Part shown: positions 22,271 to 35,700 of the stretch, in pieces
How the letters are laid out: the number at the start of each line of letters is the position of its first letter
Numbering within the stretch: the stretch's first letter is position 1
DNA from: Bolinopsis microptera
Lineage: Eukaryota > Ctenophora > Tentaculata > Lobata > Bolinopsidae
Assembly: GCF_026151205.1 (NCBI RefSeq)
Contig: NC_087079.1
Coordinates: forward strand, 14,446,445-14,510,444
Length of the DNA: 64,000 bases
Direction of reading: 5' to 3'
Notes under the pieces: generated by a model
The model's database searches: none
Seen by the model: only the letters and a program-made list of their open reading frames with translations
Told to the model about the DNA's origin: nothing
Made by a program: the position numbers and the translations under genes

Positions 22271-23129
22271 ATGTCAAAGTTGTTTGCATGGTTGGCAGTT
22301 GTATCTGCAGCAACTGCACTGTGGATTTCTGCTGTTTACGGACCTTATGACCCCACGTTCAAGCGCCAGTTCATCTATCCAGTAAGTGACTTTACCTGTA
22401 GTTTTTTAATGTTTTAAGATCGGTTAAAATTGTGTTAATTTACCGTCAAATGAGTACAATAAGTGCCGTGGTTTAAGGTTAAGTCGATGTGGGTCAATGC
22501 TAAGTTGGACCCTAATTTTAATAACTTAACCATTTCAGTTTCCGTTCGTGGCAGTAATGCTGGTTGCAGTGAGTATCTTTAAATTTGGTTACCAGCCATT
22601 TTGGCTGATGTTTCTATGACAAAGCCGGGCACAGCGCGCAATTCTCGTCTTTGTAGGGCGCGATGCAAACCTCCTAATTACTTGAGTTTTTGCTGGCACG
22701 TACTGACGCAAAGTGCAATTTACTGGCTCGAAATAACAAAATTTGATAAACAGTAACATTCAAGTAATAACTGAATCGCTTCATTGAGACCAACGGATCG
22801 AATTTATTACAAGTAAGACTGCGACAAATGTCACCACTCTTACTTTTCAGTTTGTGTCTCTGGTGACGATACTTGTTCGTGTTTCTAGACTCATCACCAG
22901 GATCGACGCTTCAGAGGAACTTCAGAAGGTAGCCGGATATTCTGTCGATTTGGAATCTGCATTTCCGTTATACTCTCTTGTCTTCGGTATTTTAAATATG
23001 TGACACTGTTAACTGGATGCCCTTTTCCTTTATATTTTTGACATCGCATTGTATCAGCATTTTTTTCAGGATATCCAGGAAGCAAAAGAGGAATTACAGA
23101 AACTTGGTATTGGCGTGAAAGCAGAGTAA
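22271..23129 (+). CDS. DPM3: Dolichol-phosphate mannosyltransferase subunit 3
   Basis: Exons 22271-22381, 22539-22568, 22851-22928 and 23070-23129 are in phase and give 92 aa, the usual length of DPM3. There are two hydrophobic segments (residues about 5-24 and 37-60), then the conserved cytosolic C-terminal helix (RIDASEELQKDIQEAKEELQ). DPM3 anchors and stabilises the catalytic DPM1 subunit in the ER membrane for dolichol-phosphate-mannose synthesis, which feeds N-glycosylation, GPI anchors and O-mannosylation. The last exon encodes the helix, so truncation there would be expected to break DPM1 binding. The calpain-15 gene begins about 640 bp downstream on the same strand. Confidence 0.9.
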
Positions 23130-23764
23130 TTTCTTCATATCAGAAAATGTTATTATTGTTATGCGTCGATTTCTAAGATTAAGTTTTAAAGTTTGTTTTA
23201 ACCCTAAATTTACTTTTATTTGTTTGACTTGAATTATTTTGCTTTAATGATTTTCGTTTTCATTTTGAGGGTCCATCACTGAGATTTACCATAATTGCCG
23301 TCATAGTAGTCATGTTAAATTTGAATTGATCGGTTCTATCAACAATTTCGTCCATTTAAATTAGTCTATTATATCAATGAAAACACAATAAATGGTAAAC
23401 AAGCGAAATTTCACAAAGACGCTACCATATAATCAACGTAATTTAAACAACAATTCGTTCTAAAATTTTCTAAAATAACGACAATCTCCACTTTATCTAG
23501 CATGGTGTGGACTACAGAATCATAACGCCAACTAAGAGGTCTCTGTCATGTTTACCCTGCAAACCTTGCTCTCTCAACTGTTGTAGAACTGGTCGGGGTG
23601 AGTGGATTTATAATATTTACTTTTGAGCAGCCTGTAAATAGTCGAATAAAAGTTTTATTTGACTATCACTATTTTAAGAAGGAGATGGTGCTCTTCACGC
23701 TCTATTAATAACATCACAAGTCAATAATCCATAATTTACATCAGGTACTGCTCAGATAGAACCG
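23130..23764. other. DPM3-CAPN15 intergenic region and probable CAPN15 non-coding exon
   Basis: A GT donor (gtcgggGTGAGT) at about 23597 follows a non-AT-rich stretch, and an AG acceptor lies at about 23745 before the first CAPN15 Met. This suggests a short untranslated first exon ending near 23596. No TATA box is evident. Confidence 0.35.
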
Positions 23765-26700
23765 ATGAACAAGGTCCTGGTGTGGAGGTGTACCCACTGT
23801 ACCTACGATAATGAGCCTGCAGTTAAGGTAAATACAGGTTGTTGTTTGTGGGGCGGGGATGGGATTAAGTTTGTTAATACCGGGCGGGTCCGATAAATTT
23901 CTAGAAGTCATTAACACAGATGAGAAATGTGGGAACGTAGCCCCTTCCAACATGGTAAAGCTCATTTTTAGCCTACTCTTCAGGCTGTAGAAAAACCTTA
24001 TTTAAACTCGGGGTATTCAGTAAAGCGTGATCGTTCTTAATGTTTGGCAACAAGGAACTTTTTGATACAATAATCAACGAAAAAAGCCTCGTTTTTATTT
24101 CTTCCTATCTTTGGTATCCTAAAATCAGGTAACCAATGTCTCCACACCCTCACAGTGTAATCCTCCCATAAAGGGGACGGCAGGGACAGCTCAATTCCAT
24201 TTTTAAGAGTGACCGATTGGACTTTGTACAAGCGCATATCTTCCGCTGAGAAGAACTCGTGATAGTGTTTTCCCGTATTACGGTAGTCTGATGATTCTGT
24301 GGAGAGTTTCCAGGATGTTATGCTGATATGGCCTCTATTACGAGCAGCTGAACATGACAACATTCTTTTCAGTCGGTTTAAACCTAGAATACGTAACATA
24401 AGAGGTAAATTAACCAGTACTCCAAGGAGGGGATGTAGTGCGGGTCCGGCGTTTGTATTCTCAATCAGCCGGAGTACCGAAATGTTTCTTGTAATCAGGA
24501 AGCCACACTCTCCGACACGGTTACATTCCGGTAGAACCGTCCGCGAGGAAGAGAATGATGATCTCATAGGAAATCTTTTCAACGGTGAAATATGCGAAAC
24601 AGGAACCTGAAGAAAATTAAAGTATGATGAGAGGATATCGTTTTCTCGTATTATCTCTAAAATCTTGATAACGTAGTCTTTATTCCGTCCGTCAGACTGT
24701 TCCAATACTGATATAATCATGTTGATGTATTGCACTGATACCAACTTCTTTTCTTTATCTTGTGTTGAATCCCTCAGCTGTTTAAAGAATGTATCAACTT
24801 CTGTAGTCCGACTTTGTTCATCATCGGGGCTGATAACAATCAACAACAAGTCAACTACCATCATCATATCAAATTTATTGGGACAATGTTCGTTTACGAA
24901 ATCAATTAGCTGGTACAAGTAGTTTGGGTATTGCATGACGTAATCTCCTGAATAAGAAATAATCACATCCTGATCAGGGCTGGCTTCGTTGTTTGAAGAT
25001 CCTGCCGATTTCTTGAGAACTAATCTCAGGTCTTCTTTCGTTATTTCTGGTAAATTTGCTATTTTTTCGAAAATTTGACCGTATGGTCGTTGTTGTTTTT
25101 GAAGCCCGTGTTTCTGATCAAAGTTAATGTTCTCAAACAAGTAACGCAAATTTTTTGTCATTGCTCTTTGGGTTTCGAGATCTCGGTCTATGATATCAAT
25201 GAAAATTTTATTGTTAGCTCCAGCTAGCTTCAGAAGGTAATCTAGCTGGACAGTGTTCAAATCACTGATGTTTTCTACGTACCGTAGTATAAAACAACTG
25301 TTATCCACCACAGCGAGCTTATTAACCAACAAGTTAATGGGTCTCTTTATGTCCCATTTTCTGGCGATGAAACAACTTTCTTCGAACAAAAACAACTGCA
25401 AGGAATATTCTGGAGACGGATTAATTTCTTCAATCTTGATGTAAAGCCAATTTCGGCAGTAGTCAACAAGCCAGCCAACTTTGAACACAACAGCAAGCTT
25501 GTGTAATTCTCTGAACATAGCATCCTCGATGTTGTCAAGTGATTCATCACCCAGAGCTGTCAAGAAGAGCAGAACAGCTTCCGGCTGAAAATCCTCTATT
25601 TCCAGCTCCGATAGACCCAGATTATTAATGAGCTGACTGAAGACACTGCTTTGTGATGTGAGAGTGTTTACACAGACAGTTCGGGGATCTTGATTTCGTA
25701 TCTTGATCAACACTGAATTTTCAGAGCTGCTTTCACTCATTTTGTTGAGGCATGACCCATTTCATTTAGTTATTGAAATGGTCATTCTCCATATTTAGAC
25801 ATGCGGATACGACGTGATGCCTGAATCAATTGTGTTATACATTTATATATTAAATTAAGTTCAGGTTTTATGTGATAAGCGAATAACCTATCATGATTTT
25901 CTATCGAAAAAATTGTTCTAGATGTAAACCAGTTAATACTGGATTCCTAAATTAAAAACCGCATACCTTATCGGACGTTATTTGACCGGACATTGCGTGA
26001 ACGGACATAATTTTAACGGACATTAAAATCAACGCTTGAAGGCATTCATTTAATCTTACTATATATATATATATGTGTTTATCCGTACCATTTTACTGAC
26101 GCAACGGCATCAACTTTAACGCGACTTTCCGCAAAAACCGTGAAAGATGTACAACTGAAACTTTTTTGACTGTGTCAAATGCTTTAATGGCCTCCAAATC
26201 AGCATGAAATTTTAGAGCCCAAAATTTGGACCCCAAGTGATGTCAAAAACGGTAAATAGGTAATAATTATTTTAGTCTCTTGAGTCTTGACACCATTTAG
26301 GGTTATACGGGTTCCTGCTAGTAATGATAAATGGAGAGCGATTAAATGAAATGCAAAATAACGGTACTGGTCGGAGAAAATTTGATGAAACTTTTGTTTT
26401 GAGAGTAAATGCAGCAAGTCTAAGAATTATACATGCCAAAATATTATCAAGATGCATAAGCTAAATATTGTGGGGTAATTTTAAAATGATGCGAAGGAAT
26501 TTAGTATGATATGTGTGTATATAGATGTATATGATCATTATGTCATAATTATTATGCTGATTAGCTCGGAGTCTATGATGAAACGGAAATTTAATTGCTG
26601 CAAGCATTTGAGGAGTCGTCGATTAAGACGGTAGATATAGTGAAATTTTAATTTGTGAACGGTTTTTAGCGGTATAACAAAATACAGGTTTTAGTTAACA

Positions 26701-29700
26701 TTAGAGAACTGTGGAAACAATAAAGTAGAGGAACATATGTGCATAATATTCGAAGCTCTTCGATAATTCATCTGCCTCAAATCACGGTCTTTATTTGAAC
26801 GGACGTTAAATGAACGATAAGGCCTCCAGCGTCCAATTAATTTCCGGTCAAATGAGGTACATACTTGAAATAGGAGAAAGTAATAAGGTAAAGTAAACAT
26901 CGAAATTCGAAATGGAGCAAAGAATTGTTCCCGACTAGATATACCCCGAGAGAAGACGAGGTCAAATAATATCGAGTTACACAATACACGATCTAGCTCT
27001 GTTAAATGCCAACAATCGCCTCTGTGCAGCTGTGTTTCCTTCACTTTCATTACTCCTCATAATAAATAAAATGACGTCATCAAGCCAATATCCACAACAA
27101 ACATTGGATTTTGAATCAGCGGATATTTTAAACGAAGTAAAACATGAGAAATGGTTAATGACTTCGTAACGTAAGGTATAAACATATGGTCTTTGAATTT
27201 GTGTATACATAATGTATTCTGTCACCACCTCGAAATTTACAATTTACATTCCTAGCATGACACGAGTCATTAAAAAAAGTTGTTAGAGTTATTATATAAC
27301 AATATGACTAATCATGTAAGTCCAGAATCGCAAGATTATGACTGATTTAATTCACTTACAATGCCACCATATTTTCGATCAAAACCAATACGTATGCCCA
27401 ATTTTGACTTTTACAAACATTAAAAGATTAAACAGTTACAAATACTAATAAATGCCACAATAAAACACAAATTCTTGTAACTTTGTAATTTTTGTTTCGA
27501 TCAGAGTCATTGGTACACTTCTTACACGCTTTGTCGACTGACGTCTTCTTATCTTGACCCAATTTGTCGTCTTCTTTCTGCACGTTATTTGATGCCACCA
27601 AAATACTTCCCACTGGTGGAAGTTATACTTACCGCTAATGTGTGATGTTGATGAGATCATGACAGCCCAAACAAGCCTAGCTACTGCAGCTTAACTAACC
27701 ACCAACTCTATGCTTTCTCGTGCTGTAAAACTCTCTGAAATTGATTTGGCGACTTTGTGCAATATCAGGGTACATTGCACTGGCAGTATATTTTAGGACT
27801 TGTTTTGATCATCAACAACATTGATTTTCTTTAATTATAACCATGGTGTTACCAGGGTTACCATGGTGTTACCAGAGTTACCAGGGTTACCAGAGTTACC
27901 AGGGTTACCAGAGTTACAATTGCATGGTGATGATAGATCTTTACAATCCTAATTTCAGGTATGTGCGGCATGTTCGCGGACTCGTGAGGCAGGTTGCACC
28001 AGGGTTACCAGAGTTACCAGGGTTACCAGAGTTACAATTGCTAATTTCAGGTATGTGCGGCATGTTCGCGGACTCGTGAGGCAGGTTGCACTGGTTCGGG
28101 GACAGCAGATGCACTGAAAAAACAGCAGAAACGTATTAGGTACCGCAACGCGGAACCAACCTCTGGCTGTGCCACCAGAAGAATGGACTTCAAGAGGTTT
28201 TCTAAATTTTTCTGCATGATCTTGGTTTAAAGTTTAGCTCTCTAAATAAGTATGCTTATTTGTCAGTGTATTTGCACTAGCGGTTATCCTGCCAACCAAC
28301 CTCTCCCAGGTCAGACTCAGAGACATCCCTCTCTTCAGCAGGGAGCAGCAGTCTAGGTAGTCAGACCTCCCTGTCCTGCTCTTCCTCCTGGATCTGTGCC
28401 AAGTGTTTCATTGAGAACCCTCTCCAACACAGGGTACTACTTTCTCTTGTCATGGCCTTTTTTGATACTAAACTAACTTGCTTACTATTTAAGGTCATGT
28501 TTCGTTTTTGAATTCAATGCAGTTAGAATGTGTTAAATTTAGTGGCTATCAAGATTTCCAGTCTTTCAGTTAATTCTCCAGCCCCTTTTAGTTCTGGATT
28601 AAATATACATTACCCGATACCCTTGAACAGGCGTGTATTTCTTGTAGTACGGAGCGTAAACACATCTCCCATTTCCCCCACAACCTTCTCAACAACAGAG
28701 ACTTTAAACACTTACACAAGGTTCGTCGTTTCATTATTACTAAATATGCTAGTTAAAGATCAAATTTGCAAAATTAACTTGTATTTACCGATGAATTCAA
28801 ATTATGTTCAATAATTATGAATTATGAAATCATAATTATGTTGTTGAAATCTAGGAAGATGTGTAAATTTGTTGGGAGTGGTGAGTTGAATAACCGCTTA
28901 GTTGTACCTCTATTTACTTGTGATCCACCAGGAGGAGTACATAGGTAAGAAGAGTTGTCAACTGAAACCTCTACCACCCCTCTTAACTAACTCTCCCTCT
29001 ATCTGGGTTTGTGGGGACTGCGCGCAACAGAACAGTGTCGTCCTAGCTCACTGTATCGGCTGTTCTGCTCCCCCTGCTTCTAAAACTCCTACCCAGGTCA
29101 GTCAGTCAGTCAGTCGACAGTCAGTCAGTCAGTTAGTCAGTTAGTCGGTCGGTCTAAAGACTACGGGTGGAGGATAAATTTAAAACTTCCGACAGCATTT
29201 TTACTTGTTCTCATTGTGCAGATTCCGGGAAGCATTCTCTTTACGCTCTCATCATATTGTAGAATGAGATATCGTTCATTTAAAATTGGGTAATTAATAA
29301 TTATAGGCCTGTCAAGGATTGCAACCCAATTAAGGGATTTTGACTTCCAGTACCTCAATTTGGTCTCATACAATCATCAATTAACTGACGTATTGGTATC
29401 TCCATCCAATCTGTCAAATTTGTGTTCAGAAATTTTCATATTTGAAAATGGGACGATTTCTGCTGTGAGCTTCCTCCGACCGAAATCAAACCTCCAGCAC
29501 CTCAGTCGTGCCATATGGCATCTATAGTTGACTGACTAATTGGTTGCGGGGGAAAAATTCAGTCAAAACTGTGAAATCTCGGTCCTGGAAATTTCATCTT
29601 CAAAAAGTGAAAATAGGACAGAGAATGGGACAATATGATTCTTCAATTTTCCTCCGGATTTTGACTTCCAGTACCTCAATTTGGTTTCATAACATCATCA

Positions 29701-32700
29701 ATTAACTGATTAATTGGTCTCTGGGCAAAATCTCCATCCAATCTGTCAAATTTGTTTTTTTTTTAAATTTCATATTTGAAAATGGGACAGAAATTGGAAA
29801 ATATGAATTTTCGTTTTATTAAGCTTTCTGCTGTGAGTTTCCTCCGACCAAAATCAAACGTCCAGCACCTCAATCGTGTCATATGCCATCTATAGTTGAC
29901 TTACTAATTGGTTGCGGCCTGCGGGTGAAAAAATCAGTCAAAACTGTAACATTTCGGTCCTGGAAATTTCATCTTCAAACACTGAAAATGGGACAGAGAT
30001 TGGGAGAATATGATTTTGCAATTTTATTTGGGATTTTGACTCCAAATACCTCAATTTGGTTTCGTTCAATCATCAATTAACTGACTAATTGGTTTCTGGG
30101 CAAAGATTTCATTCAATCTGTCAAATTTGTGTTCAGAAAATTTCATATTTTAAAATGGGACCGACTTTTGAAAATACAACTTTTCGTTTTGTTAAGTTTT
30201 CTGCTGTGGGCTTCCTCCGACCGAAATCAAACTTCCAGCACTGCAATCGTGTCATATAGTATTCTCAAAAAACATATTAAAAATATATTGTATAAAATAA
30301 GAGAGAAATTAACAAAAGAGGCGCCAGTACCAAGATAAACCCTTTCCGTAATTCAGAGAATTTTCAAGGCCGACACTGTCGCACTACAGTGCGTTACCTG
30401 GACTGTAGTGCGACACGAACTAAAGTGCGACAAAACACTTTACACATTCAATAAAAATTTGACTTTCCGTTTTTAAGTTTTAATGACAAGAGTGTAGTCG
30501 TGTATGGGGTTTAATATAAAATCAAAGATTACAATCACAATATTCAATTCAAAATCATTGTTCCAACACACTTCACATAATCCATTCTGTCATAATCATC
30601 GTAGCTATCAATCACAGCGTTCAAGCGACGGTCGTAATCGGTCCACTTCTTCAGTCGGCGAGGAGGTGGTTGTCTGAGCATCTTCTGGTTGCCGTTGATC
30701 TTCCATTGGGTTAGATCCTGCTCCTTCTTCAGGACGTCGATAAATCTCCAGATAGTAGGGTTGGTGCAGCCCATCAAGGACAGGGACAAAAGGAAATCGC
30801 GGCATGTACGGAATCGCGATTTTCCCCATTATTTGCGACACATTTTATGTATAGTTTAATATACCGCGAAATGTAATTCGCGGTATCGCGTTTTTTGGCC
30901 AAAATCGCCGCGAAATCCTTTTGTCCCTGATCAAGGATCGAAAACCGTTGTGCCAACCCTCAGCAATGTTGGAACTTCTGGGAAGTCCGGCCATGAAAGC
31001 ATCCCGTTGATTCCAGATCCAGTGGGTGTAGAGGGGGGAGGAGATTTGTGTTCCGACCCAGGTACGTTCGTAGTAGTCAGCAAAGGAATCCATCTCCGAG
31101 GCTGTTCGATGCTTTGGTAGAATCATCGTGACCTTATTTATATGGCCCAAGCATATGAACTTGTTATCCCAATCGGAGATATATCTTCATACGATGCGTG
31201 TAATAGGAATGAGGATCATATGCTGCTTACGAGTTACCCAGTGGATCACACACTGCATACGTGGCTGACCCGAAGGAATTATGATCAGTAGATCACTTCG
31301 AAACACGTGATGTGAACCGACGAATCGTATTCGCAAGATCACTTCGAAATAAGTGACGTGAACCGACCCGACGAATCACTTAATGGTCCATAAGAAGGAT
31401 AGGATGTGACCTGAACTTGGAAATAAGTCAGGATATTTTGTCGCACTAGAGTACGCTACCTGGATCGTAGTGCGACACGTACTGTACTGCGACAGAGTGT
31501 GTTTTTGTCGGACTTCGCACTAGAGTACGTGTCGCACTAGAGTACGTGTCGCACTACAGTACGATTACCATTCAGGTCATGGGTAAATCTATAGTTGACT
31601 GACTAATTGGTTGCGGGTGAAAAATTCAGTAAAAACTGTGAAATCTCGGTCCTGGAAATTTCATCTTCAAAAAGTGAAAATGGGACAAGAAAATGGGACA
31701 GTATGATTTTTCCATTTTGTCGGGAATTTTGACTTCCAGTACCTCAATTTTGACTTCCAGTACCTCAATTTGGTTTCATATCATCATCAATTAACTGACT
31801 AATTGGTCTCTGGGCAAAATCTCCATATTATTAATCAACTATTATATACAGCAAACACAAGATAATAGGAAATAAATCATAAAATCGAGTGGCCGAGTAG
31901 TCTCGACTCACCCATAGCTTCTCCATAAACGTCTATCATGAGCTTTGTACACTAAATCGTTGAAATTACTTAAACTAAATCTTTTATTTACAATCACAAT
32001 AATATTCTTCGTCATAATGTCTTTTAATAATAAATCAAATAAATTTGAACGAGGTCTGCCCCTCCTTCCTTTATAGTCAAAACATCCTAAACATGCAAAT
32101 CTAAAAGATAAGAAAGCGGGAGTGTCATCACCGCTTCTGAGAACGTGCCCAAGCATCTTCCATCGTGCTTTCTTGATCCTTTCAGTAAGGGGACTGACAT
32201 TACATCTCTTATATAAGTTCTCGTTACTGATAACCGTAGGCCAATAGGTGTTGATTATCTGTCTCTGAAGATGCTTCCTTTGAAGAACATCGACAGATGC
32301 CATTACGGTTTCAGGAGCAGCCCAGCTGCTACAGTTATACAACAACACTGAAGTGACAAGAGCTTCGTACAACTTCAGCTTTCTACTCTCACTGATCTGA
32401 ACAGAGCTATTCAACCAGACTTTCTTGTAGGTGTAGAAGGCAACATTGGCTTTGTTGCGTCTGTTGACAATATCTCTTTCTGAACAGAGCTTTGATCCTA
32501 ATAGCACTGACTCTCGCCACTCTTCATTTCCTCTGATTTTATTGCCATGGGCATCTAAAGCATCTGTCTCTGCCAAATACACTCTTGTAAACACCGTCTT
32601 TGATTCGTTAACAAAGAGACTCCAGTCCTTTAGTATGTCACTGGCAATCTCCAGTATCTTCACCAGACTCTGACCATCTTCACTCAGAAGCTCAGCATCG

Positions 32701-35700
32701 TCAGCATAGGCAGACTCTAACGGGAGGCCTCTATCAGAGACTGGGGGGTTCGGTCTAGGAATTGTGACACTGATCACGGCTCTGATGTGATTCAGGGCAC
32801 CGGCAAGGGTCAATGTAAACACTTTACCTGCCAGACTGTCTCCCTGGTAAGCTCCAATATTAATCACGAATTCACCAGACTCAGCTCTGTTGACTGTCAC
32901 TTTGAGCTTTGTATTTGAGAGGAGGTACTGAACCAGGCGAATGTCGTCTCTAGAGCATCCTGCATCAATGAGGGGGTTGATGATGGTCTGTCTGCGGATG
33001 GTATTAAACGCAGCGGTCATGTCAATGTTGATTTTACTATACTCAAACTGGCGCCTGGTAACCACTGATGTCAACATTCTCTGAGACCAAACCAGGTCAG
33101 CACAACTGCGACCCTGCTTGTATGCCGCCTGCCAAGGTCCAGTGTACATATCAACGTGGTAATTGATTCTGTTTAGGGCTACGAGGGATAGGACTTTTCT
33201 AGTTCCATTTAGCAATGTGAGGGGCCGGATAGACTTTACCGGACCTCGGGGTTTTCCTGGCTTCTGAAGGGGTGTCAGGATACCTTCTCCAATAGCTGGG
33301 ATGTATGTGTTGGTCTCAAAGGAGAGATTGTAGATCCTAGCCAACTCACAGTGGAGGGGATATCCAGCAGCTTTCATTAGCTCATTAGGTATACCGTCAG
33401 GGCCACACGCTCTACCGGATTTCAGCTTCATAACAGCACGGCCGACTTCTTCAGGTGTTATGGGACAGAGGAGGCTTCCAGGAGGGTCTATGAATGCTGG
33501 GAGTTGGGGTTCATCTTTGTCATTGAACTCATTATTAAAGTATTCTTTAATAGCTTCTGCTTTTAATGAGTCAGAACCTAAGGTGTTGCCGTCTGCATCG
33601 TGGACAGTCACTCCATCTTTCTTCATCCTGCACTGGGCCAAAGTTCTATTCGCTTCAAACATGCTTCTGCAGCTGTCGGTGTTGTTGATGACATCTACTA
33701 GGGCGTTGGCAGTGGCCTCGTTGATAGATTTCAACCTCTTTTTGATGGTACGTTTGAGATGGTTGATTCTTTTTCTGAGGTCACTCCTGTCACTTATCCC
33801 TGTGAGGCTACATTCTTGCTGAAGGGACTTTCTCTCTGCTGAAAGTTTAACGACAGTTGGATCGTCGCTGTACTGATGAGGTTTCCCCGGGGGCACTTTA
33901 CCAACCACCTGGACGGCACATTTACTCAATATACCAAAAATATCAGAATTTTCAGAAATAGCATTATTAGTTAAAACTCTACAATCAATATTACTTTTAA
34001 AAGAATCAAAAAATTTAGACTTAATATCAGAATCATTAAGGCGATTGACATCAAACCTTATTTTGTCAGACCTGGGCCGCTTATGTACAATGTATTCACA
34101 ACCAAGTTTAAAACGTGCAACCACAGGTTTATGGTCAGATTTCACTAAATCACCGCAAAAAGAGCGGGAGTCTGTTAAACAGACTTTAAAGTTAGTACGA
34201 CATAAAATATGATCAATTTGTTTAAAATAGTTCACAGTGTCTTTTGAACCCTTGGGTCTGCCCTTGGGAACACATCTAGCCTTCCAGGTGGTAATATACT
34301 TCGCTCTGTGTTGGAACGCAGTATTGCACGCAAACAGACCATTATCAACAATAAAGTCCAGTAGAAACTCACCGTTCCTGTTTCTCAGACCATTAACGAA
34401 CTGACCAATATGATTATTAAAGCCAGCATCATACTCTTTCCTACTGCATCTCCCAAGTCGGGCGTTAAAATCTCCAGCAACAAACAAATCGTATCGAGCT
34501 GGGATATTGATAGCAGTTTTCAGATCATTGAAATATGATTGTAACAATGGGGAGTTACCTGTGACCTTACTGATGTCATCATCGACAATCTTCTTGGTTG
34601 GTCCGTACACGTTAACGATCCTGATCATACGATGAGATCCGTTGGGTTCTGTGAGTCTTATATCAATGAAAGCCACTCTGTTACTAAGTGATCTCCATGC
34701 AACAATAGAAGGTACAAGGACTGGGCAGATTAGAAAACCGAGACCATAATGATACCAATTGTCTGATTGGGCTAGTGTTACAAGTTTGTGACCGTTAATA
34801 ATTGTTTCCTCGAAGTCTCGGCATTTTGTCTCTTGGAGACACACTACATCAAAATGATAACGTTTAGCGTCACTTACTAAATGTTCTCTCCTAAGAATGT
34901 TACCTTTAATACCATTGAGGTTCCAACTTGAAATGTTCAGAGTCGAAGACATCGGCATAAGGAGAAGTAAGGTGAGCAAAGGTAGACTTCTAGCGAGCAC
35001 GTCTGTTACAACTGCCATTCTGCTAGTGGGGGGCGTCACTCCATTCCATCCTGACATCTCCATATAATCTGTCAAATTTGTGTTAAGAAATTTTCATATT
35101 TGAAAATGGGACAGAAATTAGAAAATATGAATTTTCGTTTTGTTAAGCTTTCTGCTGTGAGCTTCCTCCGACCGATATCAAACTTCCAGCACCTCAATTG
35201 TGTCATATGGCATCTTTAGTTGACTGACTAATTGGTTGCGGGTGAAAAATTCAGTCAAAATCGTGAAATTTCGGTCCTGGAAATTTCATCTTCGAAAACT
35301 GAAAATAGGACATAGATTGGGAGAATATGATTTTTTCCCCGATTTTGACCATACCATAATTTCTTAACATTGTGTTATTGTCTTAACATAAATTTTTTAA
35401 TGGTAAAACGTTACTGTCTATAACACTACTCGGTACAGTACATTATCAGACATGACGTTATAAAACTTTATCACCTGTAACCTGAGAAAATTTCTAGATG
35501 AGTTCCGTAATTTTCTGACGTTTTGTTTTATGCTCCGGTGCGATAAGCACGCTTTGTTGTTGACTAGCTTTTTGTTCACAGTGCATTTTTTATTCTGTAA
35601 TTTTGATTTGCTTTGGTTTTGACCAGTTTTTTGTTTTGTTTCGTTTCGTATTAAATATCGCTGATTGCAGACTTTATTAGCGTATCGCAGTGTATATATT

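Larger units (their letters stand above)
30376..31563. mobile_element. MULE DNA transposon remnant
   Basis: Both ends are built from repeats of GTCGCACTACAGTGCG and its reverse complement (left block 30376-30433, right block 31439-31563), forming compound inverted repeats. Between them lies a minus-strand transposase fragment. The element interrupts the intronic satellite, which resumes at about 31588. A second small repeat, agatcacttcgaaa...gtgaaccgac, occurs twice at about 31284-31375. Confidence 0.7.

Noticed and set aside
32446-33822. Plus-strand frames inside the LINE
   Set aside because: Antisense shadows of the endonuclease-reverse transcriptase gene.
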